Origin: Okeania sp034190295
GTDB lineage: Bacteria > Cyanobacteriota > Cyanobacteriia > Cyanobacteriales > Microcoleaceae
DNA length: 64,000 bases
Assembly: GCA_034190295.1 (NCBI GenBank)
Contig: JAXHSW010000002.1
Location: 62,001 to 126,000 of the forward strand
Direction of reading: 5' to 3'
The translations under genes and the position numbers were made by a program. The notes under the pieces are model-generated. The model did not search any database. It was not told where the DNA came from and saw only the letters and a program-made list of their open reading frames with translations. The number at the start of each line of letters is the position of its first letter. Position 1 is the first letter of the stretch. Of this stretch, positions 27,292 to 36,403 are shown in pieces.

Positions 27292-27490
27292 GTAAGGATT
27301 TCCTGCGGAATGCTGCACAAACAGCTATTAATTGTCAGCTCTTAGCTCTCATAATAATATTTTAATGAATATAGACTTTAAAGCCAGCTTTGATAGTAGA
27401 ATTTAATTCTGACTCAATTAGTAAAGCTTTTATCTAAAACTAAAAAAAAAGCAGTAGCTGATGGCTGATAGCTGACGGCTGTTTGCTTAC
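27292..27490. mobile_element. Miniature element, GTAAGCATTCAGC family, inverse copy
   Basis: The sequence is the inverse of the 22177-22487 family with a shorter interior (199 bp). The ends are GTAAGGATTTCC and CTGTTTGCTTAC. The flanks GTTTAAGA (left) and ATTTAAGA (right) agree in 7 of 8 bases, as expected for an 8-bp duplication that has drifted. It sits directly between DUF1822 and the first CHAT gene. Confidence 0.75.
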
Positions 27491-27522
27491 ATTTAAGATT
27501 ATCGCAGATAAATATAGAAGTT

Positions 27523-30108
27523 ATGAAAATTATTAAAATTAAACTTATAGATAGCGGTCAAAATGGATTTCATGTAATTTTAAATTCAATCGGTGCTAAC
27601 TTTGAGTCTATTGATGGTTTTTTACCATGTCTACCTGCGAAATTAGAAAGATCGTTTAATCAATGGGAGTCAGCTTATTTTCAGTTAGAAGATGTGAGAA
27701 AAGTAGCAACTCGGATTAGCCCACAATCAGTAGTTAATTATTCTAGTTATGAAGAAAAAGAACAAGTAAAAATAACTCTTAATCAATGGTTGAATAGTGG
27801 CGATATTAGTTGGCAACCTGTACGGGATGAATTAATTTCTGCCTTAAGTTCTCTAGGAAATTCTGATTCAGAAATTCGTCTATTTTTAGATATTCAAAAT
27901 TCTAATTTATGTCGCATTCCTTGGCAAGAATGGAATTTATTTCAGTCTCGTTTTCCTCAAACAGAAATTGCTATTCGAGTTCGAGGTAAAGGAAAAATTA
28001 GACGGCTTCGTAAATCCTCAAAAGTAAGAATTATTGCCATAGTTGGTAAGAGTGATGGTATTAATACAGATTTAGATTTAGAAGTAATTCAAAAGTTAAA
28101 AGAAAAGGGTGCAGAAGTAAGATTTTTAAATCGACCGACACAGGAGATTTTATCTGATACTTTGCGGGAGGAACCTGGTTATCATATATTGATTTTTGCC
28201 GGGCATAGTTGTAGTAAAGAAGATGGTTCAATTGGTTGGATATATTTGAACGACCGGGATAAATTAAGTATTAAAGAGTTTAAAAATTCTTTGAGATATG
28301 CAATAGATAATGGGTTGCAATTGGCAATTTTTAATTCCTGTGATGGTTTGGGTTTAGCAAATCAGTTGGCGAAGCTTGGTTTATCACGAATTATTGTTAT
28401 GCGAGAACCTGTTCCTGACCTGGTAGCAGTGAAATTTTTAGAGTATTTTTTGGCAGAGTTTGCGAATAATAAATCTCTGTTTAAATCTATGAGAATAGCT
28501 AGAGGAAGATTAGAACATTTTGAGTCTGAATATCCAGGGGCAATGTGGTTACCTACTCTTTGTATTCAAGAAACAGCTTTGTCTCATTCTCTGAGTTGGC
28601 AGCAGTTAATTTATCCCAATTTATGGCAGAAACTTATCAATAAATTTAAGCTTCCTTTAGGACTAACGGCAGGAATTTTGTTGGTAATTTTGACGATAAA
28701 TTTAGTTAAAAATAAATTCACTGAAACTAAAACGACCGGGATACAAGCAGAAATTTTACAAAATATTAGTCAGGGGGAAAAGTTGTTAATTTCTGCCGAT
28801 AAAAATCTGGCAAAAAAAGAAGGAATTGAACAATTTTATAATGGTAACTTTGCTCAGGCGATCGCTAAATTTCGCCAATCTCTCCAAGTCAATAAAAATG
28901 ACCCGGAAACTTTGATTTATTTGAATAATGCAATTACTCAACAAAAATCTGATACTAATATTGGACAAAAGATAGAAATAGCAGTTAGTGTTCCTATTAG
29001 TCAGGAATCAGATATTTCTCAGGAAATTTTGCGAGGAGTTGCTCAAGCTCAAAGCGAATTTAATTGTGGTTTAGCGGAAATTTCTCTGGCTATTAAAAAT
29101 CCTGAAAATCAACTAAATTGCTCTGGTAGTTTCAATGGTAAATTTCTAAAAGTTACTATTGCTGATGATGAATATCTACCAGAAACAGCAGAAAAAATTG
29201 CTAAAGTTTTAGTAGTAAAAGAAGAAATTCTTGCCGTTATCGGTCATTCTTCTAGTGATATGACTTTACAAGCAGGAGAAATTTATAACAAAGCTGAATT
29301 AGTAGTAATTTCTCCTACTAGCACCTCAACTAGATTATCTAACTTTGGCAAATTTGTATTTAAAATTCCCCCTAGCGATCGCCTAGCAGCTCAAACTCTA
29401 TTAAATTATTTGGAGCGACAAAACTGGGCAGAGAAAAAAATAGCAGTTGCCTATATACCTGGTAATAGTTATAGTCAGTCTTTAGCTAAAGAATTTAATA
29501 AACTATTGCCAGGAAAATTCGTATATAAGTGCAATATTTTATCCGGAAATTTTAGTGCCAGTGACTGTGTAGAAGAAGCACAAAATCGAGGGGCAGAAAT
29601 AATGTTTTTAGTCCCTGCTACAGACAGAACTTTGAGTAATGTTATCGGCATAATTAATAATGCTAAAGAGTTAAAATTATTAGGTGGAGATTCTGTTTAT
29701 AATCCCAGGGTATTAAAAGATGCTGGCCAACAAGCAAACCAAGCAAATTTAACCCTTGCTATTCCTTGGCATCGTCACCCTAACTCTCAATTTAGTCAAA
29801 CAGCTCAAAAGTTTTGGAATGCAGAAATTAATTGGCGTACTGCCACATCTTATGATGCTACTCAAACTATTATTAAAGCCGTAGATGAAATGATGGGGAA
29901 TTATTCTCGTAAACAATTACAAAGAATCTTATCTAATCCCAATTTTTCCCTAGAAGGAGTAACAGGAAAAATTAGATTTAGTGAGTCAGGCGATCGACAA
30001 TTTATTGAGAAGGATAAACCAGTATTAGTTCAGGTAAAACCTAATGCTAAATCTGGAAAAGATCAATTTGTAATTCTGGAGGAGGGGAGTAGAGGAGCGG
30101 GGGAGTAG
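27523..30108 (+). CDS. CHAT protease with transmembrane helix and type-I periplasmic-binding domain
   Basis: An 861-residue predicted receptor. Residues 1-155 are an N-terminal module shared with the next gene. Residues about 165-355 are a CHAT (caspase-like) protease with the His228 motif IFAGHSCS and Cys273 motif FNSCDGLGLA, so both catalytic residues are present. A single membrane helix lies at about 377-396 (LPLGLTAGILLVILTINLV). Then a TPR-like hairpin (about 432-472, FYNGNFAQAIAKFRQSLQVN) and a full type-I ligand-binding fold like ABC branched-chain amino-acid binding proteins (about 484-850; VIGHSSSDMTLQAGEIYNKA). Predicted topology puts the protease in the cytosol and the sensor outside. 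The last dozen codons (EEGSRGAGE) come from a GGGGGAGTAGGGGAG repeat, so the native C-terminus was altered. Confidence 0.88.
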   Translation: MKIIKIKLIDSGQNGFHVILNSIGANFESIDGFLPCLPAKLERSFNQWESAYFQLEDVRKVATRISPQSVVNYSSYEEKEQVKITLNQWLNSGDISWQPVRDELISALSSLGNSDSEIRLFLDIQNSNLCRIPWQEWNLFQSRFPQTEIAIRVRGKGKIRRLRKSSKVRIIAIVGKSDGINTDLDLEVIQKLKEKGAEVRFLNRPTQEILSDTLREEPGYHILIFAGHSCSKEDGSIGWIYLNDRDKLSIKEFKNSLRYAIDNGLQLAIFNSCDGLGLANQLAKLGLSRIIVMREPVPDLVAVKFLEYFLAEFANNKSLFKSMRIARGRLEHFESEYPGAMWLPTLCIQETALSHSLSWQQLIYPNLWQKLINKFKLPLGLTAGILLVILTINLVKNKFTETKTTGIQAEILQNISQGEKLLISADKNLAKKEGIEQFYNGNFAQAIAKFRQSLQVNKNDPETLIYLNNAITQQKSDTNIGQKIEIAVSVPISQESDISQEILRGVAQAQSEFNCGLAEISLAIKNPENQLNCSGSFNGKFLKVTIADDEYLPETAEKIAKVLVVKEEILAVIGHSSSDMTLQAGEIYNKAELVVISPTSTSTRLSNFGKFVFKIPPSDRLAAQTLLNYLERQNWAEKKIAVAYIPGNSYSQSLAKEFNKLLPGKFVYKCNILSGNFSASDCVEEAQNRGAEIMFLVPATDRTLSNVIGIINNAKELKLLGGDSVYNPRVLKDAGQQANQANLTLAIPWHRHPNSQFSQTAQKFWNAEINWRTATSYDATQTIIKAVDEMMGNYSRKQLQRILSNPNFSLEGVTGKIRFSESGDRQFIEKDKPVLVQVKPNAKSGKDQFVILEEGSRGAGE

Positions 30109-30645
30109 GGGAGTAGGGGAGTGGGGGAGTAGAGAAGTGGGGGAGTAGGGGAGTAGAGGAGCGGGGGAGTAGGGGAGTAGGGGAGTGTGGAGACCCACCT
30201 CTAACCCCTCCCAGGAGGGGAATATGGGGAGATTCGTATATTTGCACAATTTTTGTATTTCATATTACTTCTTACTTTTGACTTTTGATTTTTGACTTAT
30301 AACTTCCTTCCTTCTTACTTCTTACTTTTGACTTTTGACTTTTAACTTATAACTTATAACTTCCTTCTTACTTTTGACTTTTGATTTTTGACTTATAACT
30401 TCCTTCCTTCTTACTTCTTACTTTTGACTTTTGACTTCTTACTTTTGACTTATAATTTCCTTCTTACTTTTGACTTTTAACTTTTGACTTTTAACTTTTA
30501 ACTTTTGACTTCTTACTTTTGACTTATAATTTCCTTCTTACTTTTAACTTTTGACTTCTTACTTTTGACTTATAATTTCCTTCTTACTTTTGACTTTTGA
30601 CTTTTGATTTTTGACTTATAACTTCCTTCTTTCTTATAAACATTA
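30065..30645. repeat. Low-complexity repeat spacer between the CHAT genes
   Basis: It starts with GGGGGAGTAGGGGAGTAG tandem text that also encodes the end of the preceding protein, then the CCACCTCTAACCCCTCCC text, then about 380 bp of CTTTTGACTTATAACTTCC-type short repeats, inverse to those at 24600-25100. No gene or promoter is recognised. Confidence 0.8.
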
Positions 30646-30659
30646 AATAGGATGCCACT

Positions 30660-32840
30660 ATGAGTATTGTTAAGATTAAACTTCTGGAAACTGAAGCCCC
30701 TGGATTTCATGTTACTCTCACTGCCAACGATGGAAAATTTGATTCTATTGATGGTTTTTTACCAGCTTTACCACCAGAATTAGAATCATCATTGAGTAAT
30801 TGGCAGTTAGCTTATAACCAATTAGAAAAAGTTCGTAAAATTTCTACTAGAATTAGTCCAAAAAAAACTATTTCTTACTCCAGTTCAGAACAAAGAAAAC
30901 TGGTAAAAACTCAGATTAATAAATGGCTAGATTCTGACGATAGTCGATGGCGACCAATCCGAGAAGAATTAATTTCTGTATTTAGCTCATTGCAAAATTC
31001 CGAGTCAGAAATTCGTGTATTTCTAGATGCGAAAAACCCTAAACTACGACGACTACCTTGGCAAGAATGGGGTTTATTAGCATCTCGGTTTCCTCAAGCA
31101 GAAATTGCCATGAGAGTTAGAGGAAAAGGTGAATTAAAACCTTATCCTAATTATGAAAAACTCAGAGTGCTTTTAGTTGTAGGAAAAAGTGCCGGAATTA
31201 ATACCGATCTAGATGTAGAAATAGTGCAAAAATTACAGGAAAAAGGAGCAGAAATTATCTGTTTAAAACAGCCCAGTAGAGAAAAATTTGCTAATACACT
31301 AAGAGAAGAATCAGGTTATCATATCTTTATTTTCTCCGGTCATAGTCGCAGCGAAGAAGATGGTTCAATTGGCTGGATTTCTCTAAATGACCATGATGAA
31401 TTAAGCATTGACGAATTCAAGAATTCTCTCAGATATGTAATAGATAAAGGATTACAATTAGCAATATTTAATTCCTGTGATGGTTTAGGATTAGCTAGTC
31501 AATTAGCTCAGTTAAGTTTGCCTCGTAGTATTGTCATGCGAGAACCAATACCTGATGAAGTAGCAGTCAAATTTTTAGAATACTTTTTTGAGGAATTTAC
31601 TAAAAATAAATCCTTATTTAGTTCTGTTCATACTGCTAGAGAACGTCTAGAATATTTTGAATCTGATTATCCAGGGGCAATGTGGTTACCAACAATATGT
31701 ATTCGAGAGTCAGCATTAAATAAACCTTTAACTTGGCAACAAATTACTGGCAACTTAATCCAGACTCCCCAAACTTCTACTTCATTACTGAATAAAAGAA
31801 TTTTCTTATTATTAGGAGCGGTCGGTTTATTGGTTGTTGCTTTAGTAACTTCGTTGTTGATAAATCGAGAAAAAATACCAGAAAAAAAGGTAGTAGATTC
31901 TCTATGTCCCCAACAACCTACCCCAAATCAAACCGCCACAGAAAACTCTATCAAATCTGTCAAATGTTTTGCTTATGTTCCTGATGTTCCTAATGGTAAA
32001 TGGTTACATGGAGGTAGCACCACTTGGGCACCAATTCGTAGTAAAATTAATCCAAAAATCCAAGCAATTTTTCCAGAATTTCAGTTAAATTACAGACAAC
32101 ACCCGAGTTTACCCCCTGGTTCAGAAACTGGAATTAAAATGTTATTAGAAGGTCAAATTTCTTTTGCTGAATCTTCACGACCTGTGACAGATAATGAGTT
32201 GCAAACTGCCCGAAATAGAAATTTTCAATTAAAGCAAATTCCTATTGCTATGGATGGAATTGCTATAGTAGTTAATCCAGAACTTGATGTTGCAGGTTTA
32301 ACCTTAAAACAACTCCAAGAAATCTATACTGGTCAGATTCAAAATTGGAGTGAAATAGGAGGACCTAATATGGAAATTATTCCCTATACTCGTCCTTTTG
32401 ATAGTGGTACAACTCTCTTCTTTCAAGAAAATATTTTGAACAACAAAAAATTTAGCGAAAATGTAGTTTCAATTCGTACTACTACTCAAGCTTTACGAGA
32501 GGTAACAGCAAATAAAGGAGGAATTTATTTTGGCACAGCTTCAGAAATTATTCCTCAATGTGCGGTGAAACCTTTATCAATTGCCTATCGATCGGGAGGT
32601 ACTTTTGTTGCTCCTTACAAAGGCGAATTTGTACCGCCAGAAAATTGTCCTGGGCAACGTAACCAACCAAATTTAGAAGTATTTGAAAATGCAACATATC
32701 CGATTTCAAGACGGTTATTTCTGATTGTGAAAAAAGATGATTCTTTTGATGAAAAAGCTGGAGAAGCTTATGGAAAATTACTGTTGACAGATGAAGGGCA
32801 AAAATTAATTGAAGAAACTGGATATAGTCCTATTCGTTAA
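30660..32840 (+). CDS. CHAT protease with transmembrane helix and PstS-like binding domain
   Basis: A 726-residue predicted receptor. Residues 1-360 are closely similar to the preceding CHAT protein, with the catalytic pair at the same positions: His228 (IFSGHSRS) and Cys273 (FNSCDGLGLA). The membrane helix is at about 380-402 (IFLLLGAVGLLVVALVTSLL). The outer part (about 432-726) is a PstS-type phosphate-binding-like domain: GGSTTWAPIR, SFAESSRPVTDNELQTA, AMDGIAIVVNPEL, LTLKQLQEIYTGQIQNWSEI and RPFDSGTTLFFQ. So the same protease module carries a different sensor. ATG start with no evident Shine-Dalgarno. No transport partners are nearby, so the domain probably senses rather than imports. Confidence 0.9.
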   Translation: MSIVKIKLLETEAPGFHVTLTANDGKFDSIDGFLPALPPELESSLSNWQLAYNQLEKVRKISTRISPKKTISYSSSEQRKLVKTQINKWLDSDDSRWRPIREELISVFSSLQNSESEIRVFLDAKNPKLRRLPWQEWGLLASRFPQAEIAMRVRGKGELKPYPNYEKLRVLLVVGKSAGINTDLDVEIVQKLQEKGAEIICLKQPSREKFANTLREESGYHIFIFSGHSRSEEDGSIGWISLNDHDELSIDEFKNSLRYVIDKGLQLAIFNSCDGLGLASQLAQLSLPRSIVMREPIPDEVAVKFLEYFFEEFTKNKSLFSSVHTARERLEYFESDYPGAMWLPTICIRESALNKPLTWQQITGNLIQTPQTSTSLLNKRIFLLLGAVGLLVVALVTSLLINREKIPEKKVVDSLCPQQPTPNQTATENSIKSVKCFAYVPDVPNGKWLHGGSTTWAPIRSKINPKIQAIFPEFQLNYRQHPSLPPGSETGIKMLLEGQISFAESSRPVTDNELQTARNRNFQLKQIPIAMDGIAIVVNPELDVAGLTLKQLQEIYTGQIQNWSEIGGPNMEIIPYTRPFDSGTTLFFQENILNNKKFSENVVSIRTTTQALREVTANKGGIYFGTASEIIPQCAVKPLSIAYRSGGTFVAPYKGEFVPPENCPGQRNQPNLEVFENATYPISRRLFLIVKKDDSFDEKAGEAYGKLLLTDEGQKLIEETGYSPIR

Positions 32841-32890
32841 CAATAAGCAATCAGCAATCAGCAATCAGCAATCAGCAGATAGTCTAGCAG

Positions 32891-32916
32891 GGTGCGTTAA
32901 TGAAATGTAACGCACC
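32891..32916. repeat. Hairpin repeat
   Basis: GGTGCGTTA/TAACGCACC is a perfect 9-bp stem with an 8-nt loop. It lacks a T-run, so it is a repeat hairpin rather than a classical terminator; it could still protect the 3' end of the CHAT transcript. Confidence 0.55.
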
Positions 32917-32960
32917 ATCTCTCGACAAAAAGAAACCAAACCATTCTTAACCCATAAGAT

Positions 32961-33004
32961 GCGGTGTAGACGGTAGGGTATTAAACCCAAAAGAAAAAGA
33001 TAAA
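32961..33004 (+). promoter_or_regulatory. Repeated upstream element GGGTATTAAACCC
   Basis: The text CGGTGTAGACGGTAGGGT and TATTAAACCCAAAA recurs upstream of the gene at 44902 (44842-44884) and inverted upstream of the gene at 51273. The core GGGTATTAAACCC (32976-32988) is an inverted repeat. It may be a dispersed repeat or a shared regulatory site. Confidence 0.35.
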
Positions 33005-33115
33005 TTTAATTGCTGGAATTTTGCATAAATTTTTCGGTAGTGCCTGATAAATTATTGGGAACCTTTTATCTGTAGATATATGGTTGCCCAATTCAGGTAT
33101 TAAAGGAGAAATTAT

Positions 33116-33970
33116 ATGGAAATAGTTAAGCAGACTGAAAAAGAACTGGTTCTAAAAGATTCATTATCTTCTCGTTTTGTGGCCTCGTTGCTTTTTGTTT
33201 TTCCCTGGATAGGAATACCACTGTTTTTTGCTTCAGCAATTTTATCGGAAATGGGAGTAATTAAAGCTTCGTGTCAACGGGTCGAACCAACTCAAGTTAA
33301 TTGTCAGGTCAATAAGTCAAAATATTTAGGTTTAATCCAAGGTTATTCTACTTCCTTGAATAGGGTAAAAGAAGCAAAATTTAATTCCCAAAATGATAGT
33401 GATGGCAGTAATTATTTTGTGACATTGGTAACTCAAACAGGAAAAGAAGTTGTTAGTTTGCCAGATAATTCATATACCAATGGTGTTAAGGGTTATCCTC
33501 AAGAAATGAATCAAATGGCGACAAAAATAAACACATTTATCAATAATTCAACTGACCCATCTCTGCTTATTCAGTACGATCTACGTTGGAAAGAGGAAAA
33601 CCTCATATCTTTAGCTGTCTGTATTCCCTTTATTGGAATAGGAATCTTACTTCTATACCCAGCTTTTTATCTAGAAACACTAATACTTAATAAAAGAGAA
33701 CGACAATTAACCTACAAAGTATTTTCTTTATTGGGTACCAAAACTAAACACTATTCCTTTGCCCAAATCAAAGAGTTAATTCTAGAAAGTGATACAGATA
33801 GTGATGGAGATAAATCCTATAGATTAAAGTTAGTATTACCAGCAGAAAGTCAAAATCATCAGTTGAAAATCACTATAATAAGTGATTCTCGCATTGAAGA
33901 AGTTAAAAAACCAGCTAATGTTGTGGCTGATTTTATCGAGATACCCTATCAAGAAGTGTCAAATGAATAA
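33116..33970 (+). CDS. Two-helix membrane protein, tandem paralogue 1 of 4
   Basis: A 284-residue protein that starts MEIVKQTEKELVLKDSL, then a hydrophobic segment at about 21-45 and a second at about 162-187 (SLAVCIPFIGIGILLLYPAF). Between them is a domain with two conserved Cys (CQRVEPTQVNCQV) that probably lies outside the cytosol. After the second helix (LILNKRERQLTYKVFSLLG, KTKHYSFAQIKELILE) the text resembles a bacterial PH-like domain, which is pattern-based. The ribosome site AAAGGAGAAATT is shared by all four copies. The function is unknown; position behind the CHAT receptors suggests a membrane partner. Confidence 0.8.
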   Translation: MEIVKQTEKELVLKDSLSSRFVASLLFVFPWIGIPLFFASAILSEMGVIKASCQRVEPTQVNCQVNKSKYLGLIQGYSTSLNRVKEAKFNSQNDSDGSNYFVTLVTQTGKEVVSLPDNSYTNGVKGYPQEMNQMATKINTFINNSTDPSLLIQYDLRWKEENLISLAVCIPFIGIGILLLYPAFYLETLILNKRERQLTYKVFSLLGTKTKHYSFAQIKELILESDTDSDGDKSYRLKLVLPAESQNHQLKITIISDSRIEEVKKPANVVADFIEIPYQEVSNE

Positions 33971-34219
33971 TCATTTTTTTTGAAAGGAAGAAGGAAGAGG
34001 GAAGAGGGAAGAGGGAGGAAAACTATTGAGCAATAAAAAAACTTAAATTTCCTGTAGATATTCACCTTTAGGTTTACATAAACGCGCCACAACGGACATG
34101 GTAATAAATTTAATTCCAGGAATTTTGCATAAATTTTTCGGTAGTGCCTGATAAATTATTGGGAACCTTTTATCTGTAGATATATGGTTGCCCAATTCAG
34201 GTATTAAAGGAGAAATTAT

Positions 34220-35056
34220 ATGGAAATAGTTAAACAGACTGAAAAAGAACTGGTTCTAAAAGATTCATTATCTTCTCGTCTTTTTGGGTTGTTGTTTTTT
34301 GCTCCCTTTATAGCATTACCACTGTTTTTTGTTTCAACAATTTTATCGGAGATGGGAGTAATTAAAGTTTCATGTCAACGGGTTGAACCAACTCAAGTTA
34401 ATTGTCAGGTCAATAGCTCAAAATATTTAGGTTTCATCCAAGGTTATTCTACTTCCTTGAATAGGGTAAAAGAAGCCAAATTTAATTCACGGAAGAGGGT
34501 TGATAGTGATGGTGATACTTATTTTGATTATTTTGTGACCCTAGTCAGTCAAACAGGAAAAGAAGTTGTCAGTTTGCCAGATGATTCATATCCTCAAGAA
34601 ATGATTGAAATGGGGGTAAAAATTAACAAATTTATCAACTATTCAACTGAGCCATCTCTGCTTATTCAATACGATCTACGACGGAAAAACCTGCTACCTT
34701 TAGCTATCAACATTACCTTGATTGCAATAGAAATCTTAATTGTTGCAGTTTTGTATCTAAGAACAGTAATACTTGACAAAAGTGAACGACAATTAACCTA
34801 CCAAGAATCTTCTTTATTGGGTACTTATACCAAACACTATTCCTTTGCCCAAATTAAAGAGTTTATTCTAGAAAATAGCACAGATATTGATGGAGATCAA
34901 TCCCGTAAGTTAAAGATAGTATTACCAGCAGAAAATCAAAATGATCGGCGGGAAGTCACTTTAATAAAAGGTTTTGAAATTGAAGAAATTAAAAAACTAG
35001 CTAATACTGTGGCTGATTTTATCGAGATACCTTATCAAGATTTGTCAAGTGAGTAA
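34220..35056 (+). CDS. Two-helix membrane protein, tandem paralogue 2 of 4
   Basis: A 278-residue paralogue of its neighbour with the same start, two helices (about 22-44 and 155-178), Cys pair and C-terminal domain. It has KFNSRKRVDSDGDTYFDYFV, an insertion relative to copy 1, in the middle domain. The upstream 110 bp (TTTTTCGGTAGTGCCTGATA through the ribosome site) is nearly identical to that of copies 1 and 3, so promoter and leader were duplicated together with the gene. Start-to-start spacing from copy 1 is 1104 bp. Confidence 0.8.
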   Translation: MEIVKQTEKELVLKDSLSSRLFGLLFFAPFIALPLFFVSTILSEMGVIKVSCQRVEPTQVNCQVNSSKYLGFIQGYSTSLNRVKEAKFNSRKRVDSDGDTYFDYFVTLVSQTGKEVVSLPDDSYPQEMIEMGVKINKFINYSTEPSLLIQYDLRRKNLLPLAINITLIAIEILIVAVLYLRTVILDKSERQLTYQESSLLGTYTKHYSFAQIKEFILENSTDIDGDQSRKLKIVLPAENQNDRREVTLIKGFEIEEIKKLANTVADFIEIPYQDLSSE

Positions 35057-35305
35057 TCATTTTTTTTGAAAGGAAGAAGGAAGAAGGAAGAGGGAAGAGG
35101 GAGGAAAACTATTGAGCAAGAAAAAAACTTAAATTTCCTGTAGATATTCACCCTTGGGTTTACATAAACGCGCCACAACGGACATGGTAATAAATTTAAT
35201 TCCTGGAATTTTGCATAAATTTTTCGGTAGTGCCTGATAAATTATTGGGAACCTTTTATCTGTAGATATATGGTTTCCCAATTCAGGTATTAAAGGAGAA
35301 ATTAT

Positions 35306-36133
35306 ATGGAAATAGTTAAACAGACTGAAAAAGAACTTGCCCTAAAAGATAATTTATTTGATTATTATGCCATTTCGTTGTTTTTTGTTTCTCCCTTCAT
35401 AGCAGTATCACTGCTTATTACTTCAACAATTTTATCAAAGATGGGAGTAATTAAAGCTTCATGTCAACGGGTCGAACCAACTCAAGTTAACTGTCAGGTC
35501 AATAAGTCAAATTATTTAGGTTTAATCCCAGGTTCTTCTACTTCTTTGACTAGGGTAACAGAAGCTAAACTTAATTCACAGAAGAAGAAGGATAATGATG
35601 CTGACACTTATTCTGATTATTTTGTTACCCTAGTAAGTCAAACAGGAAAAGAAGTTGTCAGTTGGTGGGATGATCCTCAAGAAATAATGGAAATGGTGGT
35701 AAAAATTAACACATTTATCAATTATTCAACTGAGCCATCTCTGCTTATTCAGTACGATCTACGTTGGAAATGGAGAAATATACTACTTTTAGCTATCGGC
35801 ATTACCTCTATTGGAACAGAAATTTTAGTCCTTGCAGTTTTGTATCTAAAAACACTAATACTTAACAAAAGTGAACGAAAATTAACCTACAAAATCTGTT
35901 CTTTATTGAAATTGTATACTGAAACCAAACACTATTCCTTTGCCCAAATTCAAGAATTAATTCTTGAAAATGATGAAAATCAAGTCTATGAATTAAAGTT
36001 AGTATTACCACCAGAAAATCATCAGCGGGAAATCAGTTTAATAAAAGATTCTGATGTTGAAAAAGTTAAAAAATTAGCTAATTTTGTGGCTGATTTTATC
36101 GAGATACCCTATAAAGAAGTGTCAAATGAGTAA
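35306..36133 (+). CDS. Two-helix membrane protein, tandem paralogue 3 of 4
   Basis: A 275-residue paralogue and the most diverged at the N-terminal helix (about 19-42, ISLFFVSPFIAVSLLITSTI). It keeps the Cys motif CQRVEPTQVNCQV and the YSFAQIQELILEN segment but has lost the SDTDSDGD loop near residue 225. The leader duplication is intact. Start-to-start spacing from copy 2 is 1086 bp. Its downstream flank (GCGTTTGAGTGAGTTTAGTA) is shared only with copy 4. Confidence 0.8.
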   Translation: MEIVKQTEKELALKDNLFDYYAISLFFVSPFIAVSLLITSTILSKMGVIKASCQRVEPTQVNCQVNKSNYLGLIPGSSTSLTRVTEAKLNSQKKKDNDADTYSDYFVTLVSQTGKEVVSWWDDPQEIMEMVVKINTFINYSTEPSLLIQYDLRWKWRNILLLAIGITSIGTEILVLAVLYLKTLILNKSERKLTYKICSLLKLYTETKHYSFAQIQELILENDENQVYELKLVLPPENHQREISLIKDSDVEKVKKLANFVADFIEIPYKEVSNE

Positions 36134-36403
36134 TCATTTTTTTTCAGCGTTTGAGTGAGTTTAGTATAACGAAAATGTCTATACATTTAAAATATTAAGT
36201 TTTGTAAAGGATACTGGTAATATCTGTAAAATTGCCATGTTTTGTTGATGAATAAGATAGTAAGGCGCTTTGATTTCTGACTTTTTATTCCCAGCTAGAT
36301 CGAATTTTGCATAATTTTTTCGGTAGTGCCTGATAAATTATTGGGAACCTTCTCTATCTGTAGATATATAGTTGCCCAATTCAGGTATTACAGGAGAAAT
36401 TAT

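Noticed and set aside
32891..32916. Terminator after the second CHAT gene
   Set aside because: The hairpin is strong but lacks a following T-run, so it was recorded as a repeat hairpin instead.
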